Assembly: GCA_020465985.1 (NCBI GenBank)
Contig: JAANYP010001811.1
Coordinates: 89,815-153,814, forward strand
Direction of reading: 5' to 3'
Source of the DNA: Centrapalus pauciflorus
Lineage: Eukaryota > Streptophyta > Magnoliopsida > Asterales > Asteraceae
DNA: 64,000 bases
In this document: positions 53,347-64,000 of the stretch, piece after piece
How the letters are laid out: each line of letters starts with the position of its first letter
How positions within the stretch are numbered: the first letter of the stretch is position 1
Notes under the pieces: generated by a model
Databases searched by the model: none
Told to the model about the DNA's origin: nothing
The model's input: the letters and a program-made list of their open reading frames with translations, nothing else
Position numbers and translations under genes: made by a program

Positions 53347-56012
53347 ATGACAAGTCTACAAAGGTTTATTGAGATGGATCACGAGGTCGGAAAGCAAATT
53401 CTCCACCAAAGTTGATGAAATTGGAGGATTATTATTGGTGGAAGGATAGGTTCGCCGATTTCGCAAGATTCAATGACATCAGAATGTGGATATGTATTGA
53501 CGAGGGATACATTCCACCTACGGCAGAGGTTGAAGGACGTCAAAGAGTCTTGTCATATTCTAAGATGAAGGATGATGATAAGAAGCTTTATGAGGCCGAG
53601 AACCGAGCATTCTCAATCATTAGAATGGCTTTACCTCAGGAGATCTTGCACACATTTCGCAATCAAAAAACAGCAAAAGAGTTGTGGGATACTTTGGAGA
53701 AAATGTGTGAAGGTAATCCGAGTGAGGAAAAATAGAATGGAATTGCTCAAACAGCAGTTCGCGATATTCAAAGCTTTGAAGAACGAAAAGCTAGATGAGA
53801 CAATTACCAGATTCTATCATTTGTTAACTGAGTTAGACAACCATGATGTCGAATACAGTGAGTCAGAGAAGATTGTCAAAATTCTAGATGCTTTACCAGC
53901 CAAATGGGAAATGTATGTGGCGCTGATAAAACATGATGAAAACAAGTTCTATACTCTAACTCTAGAGAATGTAATAGGAAAGCTGAGGGCCTACAATTTT
54001 TAATTACTGAAGAAGGAAAGGGACTATGACCAAGTACAGGATCCGGATATGTATTTTGGGAAGTCTAAACCTTCAGGGGCAAGTGATTTGAAGACGGTTA
54101 CAGCTTTCTTTTCGGGTGAAACATCGACTCCGGTTGAAACAGAAGACTTAGTGAGCCGGGCTTTCATAGGGTTCTCTAGACCAGAAGAAAAGCAAACCCA
54201 GTCTACATCTACGTCTCAAGGATATTCAAAGATGTCGATGAGCGCGAAATCAGCTGAAGACCATCTAAATCTGTTGGCTTCATTTGTGGCCGCCTATGGC
54301 AATTGCGTTCAAGGTAAATCAACGATCATGCGCTATGGGATGAGGATTATGATCAGGTTGATCCTGATGATTTAGAGGAGATGGATTTCCAATGGCAACT
54401 GGCCATGGTGACTCAGCGAGTCAAGAGATTCATCAAGAAGACGGGCAGAAATCTCAATGTGAATAACAATAAGATTGGGTTTGATAAATCCAAAGTTAAG
54501 TGTTACAACTGCCAAGGGTTAGGACATTTCGCAAGAGAGTATCAAAGACCAAAAGTCGAAAACTACCAGAACCAGAACCAGAATCAATCTCAAGGGAGAT
54601 ATCTGCCGAGTAGTTCAAGCAGTCAGGCAAATATAGCTGGTCTGTTATCCAATGTCACATCAGACAGACAGCTCGATGAAACATATGACTGGAGTACACA
54701 TCCAGAGTCCAACGCTAGAGCCTTTATGGCTAAAGTAACGGAGACTGGAAGTGTCAGAGCAGAGAAGACGACTGGGGATAGCAATCAGAATGATATCAGT
54801 CCTATGTTGGTGGAAAAGTCAGAAGATCAGACGATTCTGGAGTTCGCCGCACAGATGGCCAACGTGGAATCATATCACGCAAAGATACTTCTGAACTTCT
54901 CTACTTTCCATGATTTATGTGTTTTATGTGCTACGTGTAATGATAGATTAAACTTAGTGCTAGAATCACATCAAATTCTAACTGCTCTAAATGAATCCTT
55001 AAAATCGGACAACGCTAGCCTCTTAGATATAAAGGAAGACCTTAGAAATAAGCTTATGGCAGATGCACAAGATGTCATAGTTCTAAAAGACAAGCTGAGT
55101 GAGCAGTGTGTTAGAATAGAACTGATGTATGAACATGTTGAGGCATTGACCAAAGAGCTTAAGATCAAAGAAGTAGAGCTAGTTGATTCTAAGGTTAAGG
55201 TAGCCGAGGTGAATAGTAAACTGGAAAAGTTTAGAAACTCATCACCGAACCTAGGGAAGATCTTAGATGCACAACGTCAGTCTATGAAACCTGTAGGTTT
55301 AGGGAATAATGAGAGTCCTCCACCTTTCAATGATAACTATGTACCTCAGCCTCAGGAGAAAACTGAAATATCAGTTGAATCAGAGGTAGCACCGGAACCT
55401 ATGTCTGAACCAGTTAAGGATAAAGAAGCTAGGGTGACTAGTAATAATGTCAAGATTAATAAGGTCAAATTTGTGCCATCCTCTAGTGATAAGTCTGTAG
55501 GACAAGCCAAAATTGACTTTAATAATCAAGAGGAGAAACCAGTCACTATAGTTGAGACGAAAGAACAAGACACTAGTGAGACAGCTAAGTCAAAGGGCAC
55601 ACATAAGAAGTCGATTGACAAAATGTCTTGCTTTAGATGTCATGAAAAGGGACATGTTGCTTCTACTTGTCCACATAGGAGGGTAGATTCTACACCTAAA
55701 ACTGGAAAGCCGGAACAACATAAACCTTCTACAAGTGTTGCAAGCATAAGTAGTTCTCATAACACCGAGAAAACTGTGCAAGCCACACCAAAATCTGATG
55801 TGAAACAAACACCTGTGTCAGGTCGAACCAAAGAAGTGATTAGGACTAATTCACCAAATAGAGTCACTAATCAATCTATGTCAGGACCGCAACAAAATTA
55901 TAGGAGTAGTACACCTAGCAGTGCTTACACTCCGGTTAGGTCACACACTCCTCTAAGACATCAAACACCAGGTAGAGCTCAGGGATATCAATCGGAAATG
56001 CCTTATAATTGA
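53347..56012 (+). pseudogene. Copia F gag with two zinc knuckles
   Basis: ATG 53347 (MTSLQRFIEMDHE) meets a TGA after 22 codons; frames then shift near 53400, 53730 and 54320. Blocks: EDYYWWKDRFADF, YSKMKDDDKKLYEAENRAF, ELLKQQFAIFKALKNEKLDE, FHLLTEL-like. From 54381, 543 codons are open. The first knuckle CYNCQGLGHFAREY (54501-54542) has lost its last Cys to Tyr. A coiled-coil-like segment (LNESLKSDNASLLDIKEDLR) and PPPFNDNYVPQ follow. A second knuckle CFRCHEKGHVASTC (55629-55670) is intact. The tail is Thr/Pro/Ser-rich. Confidence 0.88.
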
Positions 56013-56330
56013 AACTATTCAGGAGCTCCATAGCAAATGCCTACACAAAGGACGAGAGTGAACTTAAATCACTCCGCTCCACAACAGACTCTAAATCAAA
56101 AACCCAAGTCACCTGAAAGGAGAGATGGGTATTTGAAAGAGTTCAAGTATGTGGACGGGGAAGGTATTACCAAGTCAGTCATGGCCCAGTGATAACTAAC
56201 CTCTTTTCTTTCATGTGCAGGAGATAACTACAGGTCCAAACAACAAGTGGTTCGTCGACAGTGGTTGCTCCAGGCACATGACAGGGGAAAGAAGTCTACT
56301 CGCAGACTTCAAAGGAGGGAATAGGGGATT
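56013..56330 (+). pseudogene. Copia F protease start
   Basis: After a basic linker the protease block KWFVDSGCSRHMTGERSL lies at 56248-56301, preceded by an acceptor-like TTTCATGTGCAG at 56209-56220. The frame is then lost and continues at 56334 in another phase (GNITGTGVVTNGTIILDQVY). Confidence 0.75.
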
Positions 56331-57617
56331 TGTTTGTTCGCTGGAAATAAGGGAGGAAATATCACTGGTACTGGAGTGGTCACTAATGGGACTATCATAC
56401 TGGATCAAGTTTATCACGTTGATAAACTGGTTCACAGTCTCATTAGTGTATCTCAAATCTGTGATAAGAAGAACTCAGTACTTTTCACTGATACTGAGGC
56501 GTTAGTGCTGAAACTGGGATTCAAAGTACCTGAAGAGTGGATACTAATGAGGGCTCCAAGGAAGAATGACCTGTACATGCTAGACATGAACAAGCCGGAA
56601 TCTTCGATGAGACCAATTTGTCTACTATCTAAAGCTTCAGAGACGGAATCAGTTCTATGGCACAGATGCATGGCACACTTGCACCTAAGGAAAATGAATT
56701 ACATTACGAAAAATGGATTGGTGCAAGGTGTTCCAATGAAGAGTTTTCAGTTTGAGGACAAGTGTCTGCCGTGCAAGAAAGGGAAGAAACACAAGAAGGC
56801 ACACAAGTCCAAGACTCAGAACTCAATAGCTGCCACGTTTGATTTGTTGCATATGGACCTGTTCGGACCAATCAAGAAAAGGAGTATAGGTGGTAGTTGG
56901 TATTGTTTAGTTATTACTGATGATTAGTCACGATTTTCTTGGGTTTTCTTTTTAGGTACAAAGGACGAGACAGCTGCCAAGCTTATCGGGTTCTTAGACC
57001 AAGTGGAAAACTCTTACGGAACGAGGGTAAAACGTATCAGGAGTGATAACGGAACAGAATTTAAAAACACGGTTATTGGTCTATATTGCCTATCAAAGGG
57101 CATAGTGCATCAATTTAGTGCACCATATGAGTCACAACAAAATGGGGTGGAAGAACGAAAAAACAGGACTTTGATTGAGGCATCAAGGACCATGCTCTCG
57201 GATTCAAAGCTTCCTACCATGTTTTGGGGGAAGGCAGTGAATACCGCGTGTCATGTTTTAAACAGGGTCCTTACTGTCAAATCATTTAACAAAACCTGTT
57301 ATAAAGTTTTGAACAATAGGCCACCAAATTTAACTGGCTTCAAACCATTTGGGGTACCATGTACGTTAATGAAAACAAAACATCAACCTAAGTTTGGTGA
57401 AAAGGCTGACGAAGGATACTTCCTAGGTTATGTGCCGAACTCACCAAATAAAAGTGTTTTTAACAAATCAAATTGTACAGTAGAGATTGTGTATAACATC
57501 GATGTTACAAGTTATACACATGAACCCCAAACTGGTCCGGAATGGATTTTTGATTATGACAAATTGTTTGAATCATTTAACATTCCTTTGGATGGAAATG
57601 CAGGTACAATCGAATAG
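56331..57617 (+). pseudogene. Copia F protease end and integrase
   Basis: 56334-56927 carries the rest of PR (VYHVDKLVHSLISVSQICD), the pre-integrase zinc region (LWHRCMAHLHLRKMN, CLPCKKGKKH) and the integrase start (LLHMDLFGPIKKRSIGG, first Asp near 56855). A TAG at 56925-56927 replaces a conserved residue (usual DDFSRF). The frame continues at once, with IRSDNGTEFKN (second Asp near 57045) and SQQNGVEERKNRTLIEASRTM (Glu), then FGVPCTLMKT and GYFLGYVPNS. It ends at a TAG at 57615-57617. Confidence 0.88.
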
Positions 57618-57984
57618 GACTTGTTGTCAATAAATCTGAATGACGAGGGTCAAAGTTTTCCGAGAACGACCTTTCCATCAACATCTGAGCCTACAACAAC
57701 TGAAGATAGATCTCTAGCAGAAAATGATTCTGAAATGCCTACAAACGAAAATTAGACAACAAGTTCTAACTCTGAAGACAATGTCCATGAGGAAGAAAAT
57801 GTTGAGTCTGAGGTCGTTCCCCTGTTAGGTGAGATAGGATCGAATTTGGGAGATAATCTTAGGGTTGATGAGATAGAAACATCGAGAATTAATAAGGATC
57901 ATCCAGTTGAGAGTATCATAGGAAATCCTAATGCTGGTGTGAGGACTAGGAGTAGCTTGAATAACAACACAGTGTTGTTGTCGA

Positions 57985-58545
57985 TGATCGGCCGGCCCAT
58001 CCTCGGAATCCTAAAAAAAAAGAGAGGGAACAGAATCACTTTCTTTCAGTGACATATCTAATCAGACTGAATAGGATTTTAAGAGCTGTCACGATCATTC
58101 ACATCCATTTCAGTAGGCAGGAAGGGCGCGGAAGCTACCGTTTCTAGAATGCAAACAAGCAGTGGTTTGGCGGCAAGGAAAGGGGCATTCGGGAAGCGAC
58201 TAGTCGCTTCTGGCGAAGCTTAATAGTGCTTACTTTCCATTGAAAAAGACAATGCGAAAGAAGGAATAGAACTCCGAAGCTTTGATAACAAAATAATATA
58301 TGAGAAAGGAAAACTTCTTGTGAGCCGAATGAGTCTCATAGATATCTCTTTAGCATCCTAGCCCAAAGACTCCCATCATGGGTGAAAGCGCAATCACAAC
58401 TGTCCATCTCCTACGCTGTCTTTGTGGATTCCCACCGAATTCCAAGTAGTCTTCTCTTTCTGTGCGGCTTTCTTTATAGGGATCCTGCCGGCACGGTACT
58501 CCGTTTCCAGCAAGTTCGTGAAGGTCCAGCAAATTCCGAGGCCTT
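57985..58545. other. Foreign insertion in Copia F pol, possibly organellar
   Basis: The pol translation runs to about 57980 (GVRTRSSLNNN) and resumes near 58555 (CLYSCFISQVEPKNV), where the relatives are continuous. Between them lie about 560 bases with a higher GC content than the surroundings, no LTR or TIR, and no pol similarity. Phrases such as GGCATTCGGGAAGCGACTAG and GCTTCTGGCGAAGCTTAATA look like plant mitochondrial spacer DNA to me, but this is an impression. Borders are accurate to about 20 bases. Confidence 0.45.
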
Positions 58546-60118
58546 TCATACTTGCCTCTACTCATGTTTCATTTCGCAAGTAGAGCCGAAGAATGTGCAA
58601 ATGGCACTGAAAGATAACTCTTGGGTTGAAGCGATGCAGGAAGAACTGTCACAATTTAGGAAACTTGAAGTGTGGGAGTTAGTTCAGTTACCTCGAGGAG
58701 AAATTGCAATAGGAACCAAGTGGGTTTTTAAGTGCAAGAGAGATGATCGGGGTATAGTGACTCGCAACAAGGGAAGACTAGTTGTAAAGGGTTTCAACCA
58801 AGAGGAAGGAATCGATTACAATGAAGTGTTCGCGCCAGTGGCAAGGCTTGAAGCAATCCGTTTGTTTCTAGCTTTTGCATCCTTCAAAGGTTTTAAGGTT
58901 TATCAACTTGACGTAAAGAGTGCTTTTCTTTATGGAAAAGTGAAGGAATTGGTGTATGTGGAACAGCCGCCCGGGTTACAGATCCGAAGTATCCAGACAT
59001 AGTGTATCAGTTAGATAAGGCTTTGTATGGACTACATCAAGCACCAAGGGAGTGGTACGAGACACTATCTAATCATCTTTTAGACAACGGGTTTAAAAGA
59101 TGGAGAATAGATAGTACGCTGTTTGTGAAAAGAAAAGGTGAACATTTCATCTTGGTACAAGTGTACGTCGATGATATCATTTTTGGGTCATCAGACGAAC
59201 AGATGTGCAAAGACTTTGAAAATGTGATGAAGTCTAAGTTTGAGATGAGTGTTATGGGTGAGTTAAACTTCTTTCGGGGTTTGCAAGTCGTACAGAGGAA
59301 GGAGGGCATGTTTATTCATCAGACGAAGTATGTCTACGACATTCTAGAGCGCTTTGGGATGGAAGGAACCAAGCTAACAGCTCACTTCAGTACGCCGATT
59401 CAAGTGATCATAATCTCGGACCGGGTACAGAAAGTGAAACCGATGTAGATCCGACGTTATATCGGGCCATGATTGGGTGACTTATGTATTTAACTGATTC
59501 TAGACCTGACATAATGTTTGCTGTGTGTATTTGTGTTAGGTTTCAAGCTAATCCAAAAGAGATGCACATGAAAGCTGTGAAGCGAATTCTGAGATACCTC
59601 AAGTTGAAACCGAAGGTGGGACTTTGGTATCACGCGGATGGTGATCTGGAATTGGAGGCGTTCACGGATTCAGACTATGGAGGATGCAGCTTGAATCGCA
59701 AGTCAACAACTGGAGGTTGTCAGTTCCTTGGAGGGAGACTTATGTCCTGGCAATGCAAGAAACAGACTTCGGTAGCCGTGTCAACGTGCGAGGCCGAATA
59801 TGTTGCTGCTGGTAGTTGCTGTTCACAGGTTTTGTGGATACAACAACAATTGTCGAATTACGGTTTGACTTATACTCATACTCCTATTAGGATAGATAAC
59901 CAGTCAACTATTGCAATAACCAATAATCCAGTTAAACACAGTAAAACTAAGCACATAGACATAAGACACCATTTTATACGTGATTGTGCTTAATAGAATT
60001 TAATTAAGCTGGTAAAAGTAGCAATGGAAGATAATAATGCTGATTTATTTACCAAAGCTTTTGATAAGTCACGTTTTGAGTTGTTAGGTCAACTAAACGG
60101 AATGCATAATCCAGAGTA
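58546..60118 (+). pseudogene. Copia F reverse transcriptase and RNase H
   Basis: RT: KWVFKCKRDDRGIV, VVKGFNQEEGIDYNEVFAPV, QLDVKSAFLYG (first Asp), a 1-base frame change near 58975, ALYGLHQAPREWYETL and YVDDIIFGSSDEQ near 59180. Frames are lost near 59370-59480. RNase H: AFTDSDYGGCSLNRKSTTGG near 59660, CEAEYVAAG, RIDNQST and KTKHIDIRHHFIRD, then a TAA (59991-59993) in place of a Glu or similar, and DLFTKAFDKSRFE, ending at TAG 60116-60118. Confidence 0.9.
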
Positions 60119-62148
60119 GCTTGACCTTAGTAGAATTTATTTCTTTTTATAGCAGTAGAATTTCTTTCTTTTTATAGTAAGTTAGTAGGTTAGTTTATTT
60201 TTCTTACTCTTATTTATGAAAAACAAAAGAAAAAAGAGAGAAAACCATAAAAATTCAAAAAAAGAGAATATCAGAAAATGAGTTAAGTCTTAGATACATA
60301 GGTTCAAAGTGACGAAAATTAGCACAGTTGATACAAACTCTAAGTGTTAAGCTTTCACACATAATGCACCTAAAACTCTAAGTGAGATATATTATCTGGT
60401 TTGATGTGTTGGTAGGCATAATACACAAAGGGAGTCTCAAGGCTAATAAAATATTCAAGAAAAAGTCAGACGTGTCACTAAATAAGATGTATGACCAAAT
60501 GGTCTTAATTTTTATGTTAGAGACATACAGACACTGATTCTAAATGAGATATGAAAATTTTCTGGGGGATGTATAGCAACATCAGATACATCTTAAAGAA
60601 AAGAAAAGAATAGAAAAATCATGATACTGAATTGAGAGTCAAAACAAGTAACTCTGTTGTACGTAAGTACAGACCTGTTGCCTCTGGTTTGACTCGAGTT
60701 AGCAAGATAAGTCGCTTTGTTGTACGTCAGTACATACCTGTCACCGTTGTCTTGCTAGCTTTAAAATAAACTTTAAGACAAACTAAGACACTCTGTTGTA
60801 TGTAAATACAGAACTGTGTCCGACGTTTGCCTTTTAAAGAAAATTTGCAATACCGAAAAGTTATAATCATTGTGTGTATGCCTTGATCATAAAAGTATGT
60901 CTAAGTATGAGTCACGTAAGGTAATTTCTTGATAAATAAAAAGGCCAAGGGATATTCCAAAGTGTAAAATGTTTAAAGGGAAAAATAATACCAACAATCT
61001 CCTAGTAATGTGTGTCACGACAAACAATCAAAGGAATCAAAAAATTCCTAAGTGTGAAAGTAAGATACTGAAAGTGCGTATTTGACACCGCTATCTGATT
61101 GAACCTTTCTTAGACTTTCTCACCAAAAATATACTGTAAGTATAGGATGTAAGTTTTAGAAGTATTTTAGGGTAGATCAAGGTTAAATTTTATTCAAAAT
61201 TTTATTTTACTTTATTTTATTTTATTTTTATTTTTAGGAAAAAGGTCAAAGTTACTGAGGATGCATTTTTAGTTGAATAAAGAAACATTGCGTGAAAATC
61301 TATTGCTTTGTGTGAATAAATTTTGCATAGTTTGTTCCGTTACTTGAAAAGGTTGAAAAAATTGAAAAAGTTGAATTTTATTCAAGAATTTTCAAAATTT
61401 TCAAGTATGTTCGAATTTAAGACAAAGTCGAATAAATATTCGATTCTATCAGTAAATTCGAATTTAATGCAAGTTCAAAGGTGGTTAGTATATAAAGGTC
61501 AACAGTGACTCATTAATGTCACCTACAATCGATTTTGTTTCTTCGAACTTGCTCAGAGCGATTTCGAACTTAGTCTTCGAGTTTACTGATTCGATTCTTT
61601 CACTGTTTGTCGAAGTTTTGTCCACTTGTGTTTGAATCTACTTGATGATCTAGGTATAATCATACGTGTTATACAAGATCTAGGTAGTTTAGGACTCAAT
61701 TTTAGCAAAAATCGACTCATTTTGAAGTTTTAAGGGTTTTAAACATTGTGATTCAAAATCACAAGTTTTAACCTGTAAAACTTCAAATAAGTTACATATA
61801 TCTTCGATTAGAACCTAATAGGACTAGTGAATACAATTTTCTAAGTCTAATGGGGTTTAAATCATGGATTTGTGTTTGAAAGTGACCGAATTCGACTTTG
61901 TTCATCTTGTTCGAATTTGTCAGTAAATTCGAACTTGTCAGCAAACTCGAATTCAAGTCAAATTCGAACATGTCCTTCGACTTTAGTATTAAAATCGAAA
62001 TGTTTGCATAATTTTAAAATTCAATCTTATAGAAATTCAAATGTGTTGGATTTTGAACTTTGTAAGTTCAAAATAAAACAAATTTGGATTTAATCAAGTT
62101 TCATTTTTATTTTCACTTGTAATATATGTTACTGTTTAATGTGAAGAT
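60119..62148 (+). other. Copia F non-coding region between pol and extra ORF
   Basis: About 2 kb without a frame of note. A CTGGGGGATG tract (60563-60572) could be a polypurine remnant. Three copies of a CTGTTGTACGTAAGTACAG-type unit lie at 60654, 60717 and 60793, each with inverted GTAC arms (degenerate in the last). From 61390 to 61990 the DNA is again dense in TTCGAA motifs, like the gag leader. Confidence 0.6.
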
Positions 62149-64000
62149 ATGGGTGAAAGAGCCTTCTTTCATAAGCATAATATGGTGATATCACTAGATC
62201 GGGAGCTTCCTGAAGCTCAGGCGTTTAGACCAATGGTGGATTTCTTGGCACATTCCAGAGTGTCATATGCTCTTTCACATAATGTGCAAATCGTATTGCC
62301 GCATGTTAGGCAATTTTGGGATCATTTGCAAGTGGACTGTACAGTGACGCTAACGGTGTTGAGGACAAGAGTGGCTGGGCAACCTCTTGTGTTTTCTGCT
62401 GATATGCTACGTAGAGTCTTGCAGCTCGGGACGGTCGAACAAGAGGCAGGGCCGATTGATTTCACTTTGGATATAAGGCAAGCAGCCTTTTAGAGAATGG
62501 GTTATGGCCTAGATATTGCTAAAGCTGCCTATATGAAGAACGGGTTGATAGGCCAATGGAGGTACCTAGCACATGTGATTATGGTGTGCTTTGCACCTAA
62601 AAAGGCCGGTTTTGATTATATAATATCCAAAATGCAGTCGTCGGTGATTGCTTTGGTATATAATAAGAGTTTTAGCTTCTCGGAGATGTTTTTCGCTGAG
62701 TTCGTGCACCAAATCACGGCTCCAGCTCGGGAGAGATTTCTAATGTATCCGCGGTTCGTAATGATGTTGATCCGCCACATTCTTCCGAGTCTGCCGCAGT
62801 TGCCGGATATTCAGAGTGTCGCTGTTATTGATAAGCACATTTTTGCTGATTGTCAATCACATAACGCCCGTAGGACCGAGGTGATTAGACCACTGGATGC
62901 ACCTCTTTTTGGTGCAGTGGTAAATCCAGAGTATGTGGCCCCGGAGGGTGAAAACTGGGCTGGAGAAGGGCCGCAGCCGCAGCAAGTACAACCACAGCAG
63001 CAACAACGTCAACAACACCAACGACCTCCAGCACAACAAAGAAGGAGGTCAAGAGCTCAAGATAGACAAACTCAGGCATCAAGGCCTTCGTCAAGCAAAG
63101 CCCAATCATCGTCGGCAGCAGGTCCATCATTGGATGCTGCGGGCCTTTCAAGCGCGGAGCCAGAGGTTGATCCCCATGTAGAAACTTTAGAAGAAATCTG
63201 GGCTCAGGGGATTAATGCAGACGTCAATCTAACTGAATAGCTAGTTCAGGATGTTTTGGATCCACCAACTGATCTTCATGATGATGATATTTTTAGAGAC
63301 GTGGATGAGTATCAGCCTGAAGTAGAGGGTCAAGCTGTGACTACATCAGAATCTGAGTCGAGAAGACGTGGAGGAAGTGGAAATAGAACGAGTTGATCCG
63401 GCTGTCAGAATAGGCAGATATGGATCCAGAGTCGTGGTTAGTGAAAGGAAGGCACAAAAGAGAGTAGCTAGAGATTTAGATGACGATGACTCAGACTTTG
63501 AAGCTGAAGATCCTACTCCATTAGTGCCAAGGCAAAGGGACAAAAGGCACAGGTTCATGCAGGGAGCTTCCTCTGCTTCTGCTTCAGAGCCTGAGATTCC
63601 ATCCGCTTAACCATCTGTTCAACCAGCAATCACGCCGTCACCAATCACATCTGTTCCATCCACATCATCCACCTACACTGAAAATCAGTGTTTTTCAGAG
63701 CTTAGGAGCAAAGTAGACTTCCAGTCAAATCTTCCAACTCACAAAAGCAGTCAGCGAGCGTCAAGAGCATAACGCAAAGATTGATCAAGAAAATATTGAA
63801 CTAAAAACATTTGTCGCTGATCAAGCTGCTGAGATCAGAACCATGAAGTCCCTCCTCGAGTAGCTAATGAAAAATCTTCAGGCTCAGGGGGAGACCAGCT
63901 GCAGAGATGCTCAAGAGATTAGGAGAGAAGATGACGATGGCAATGATCCCGATGCTAGAAAAGATAGTGAGCCAGAAAATTTTCCATCTGCTCAGCATGC
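62149..64000 (+). pseudogene. Extra ORF (ORF3) of Copia F, partial
   Basis: Starts at ATG 62149 (MGERAFFHKHNMVIS). A TAG at 62491-62493 interrupts the first domain; the same frame continues from 62497. Alignment to the B protein: FRPMVDFLAHSRVSYAL with FHAMMDFLRHSHIHYAL; WRYLAHVIMVCFAPKKAG with WKYLVHIIQQCLSPKRTG; RFLMYPRFVMMLI with KFLMYPRFLAEII. A Gln/Pro/Arg-rich, low-complexity stretch follows (62970-63100), then acidic stretches (63270-63500). After 63240 several stops and frame changes occur. It runs past the window end. It shows that the ORF is shared between two Copia families. Confidence 0.85.

Larger units (their letters stand above)
52146..64000 (+). mobile_element. Copia element F, to the window end (plus strand)
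   Basis: Inserted into gag of G. It shows a 5' LTR (52146 to about 52758), a perfect PBS, gag, PR, INT, RT, RNase H, a 2 kb non-coding stretch and an extra ORF that continues to the window end. SIRE-like by RT and RNase H motifs (YVDDIIFGS, SDYGGC) and by the extra ORF, but a different family from A/B/D. Many frameshifts, and an insertion of about 0.56 kb in pol. The right LTR is outside the window. Confidence 0.9.

Overview
The window is plant nuclear intergenic DNA made almost entirely of nested transposable elements. No intact host gene is visible. Evidence for a plant: Ty1/Copia LTR retrotransposons primed by initiator tRNA-Met, a hAT-type DNA element, Tourist-like and micron-like MITEs, a CACTA-like end, a MULE transposase remnant, and a scrap of a plant LRR receptor kinase of the RLK902/At1g48480 type. 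The extra reading frame behind pol resembles, from memory, proteins common in Asteraceae genomes, so a composite is my best guess; this is inference.

Layout. (1) 1-8422, minus strand: Copia A, cut by the window start, with one LTR, PBS, gag, PR, INT, RT-RNase H and the start of an extra ORF. (2) 8423-10670: single-copy-like DNA with a hAT-type element (8912-9818, 8 bp TSD) that holds a micron-like MITE in a TA microsatellite. (3) 10671-17829, plus: Copia E, complete with two LTRs and TSD TGTAT; RT and RNase H are deleted and INT is fused in frame to a C-terminal extra-ORF domain. (4) 17985-18475: receptor-kinase pseudogene fragment. (5) 18476-26376: AT-rich DNA with poly-C tracts, tandem duplications rich in CATGTGCA, exon-like pieces on the minus strand and a 126 bp Tourist-like hairpin. 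(6) 26377-about 42223, plus: Copia C, whose 5' LTR is split by Copia B (27020-36421, minus, TSD CAACT, two 668 bp LTRs). B is the youngest element and carries the only long intact frame, a 932-codon extra ORF. (7) 42492-46265, minus: Copia D, an LTR plus an extra ORF with three nonsense codons, truncated. (8) 46735-48139, minus: MULE transposase fused to an OTU cysteine-protease domain. (9) 49011-49525: CACTA-like end. (10) 49526-52145, plus: Copia G (same family as E), LTR plus partial gag, broken by Copia F (52146 to beyond the window end). F has LTR, gag, PR, INT, RT, RNase H, an organelle-like insertion inside pol, and its own extra ORF.

A, B and D are one family; E and G a second; F a third that shares the extra ORF with A/B/D; C is a separate Copia lineage. 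Gag binds RNA and forms the particle, PR cleaves the polyprotein, RT and RNase H make cDNA from the tRNA-Met primer and polypurine tract, and INT inserts it. Almost every frame is broken here, so movement of B or E would need proteins from other copies. The most interesting system is the extra-ORF cassette: the same N-terminal domain in four elements, lying between two polypurine tracts in A and B, intact in B, and rearranged into an INT fusion in E.
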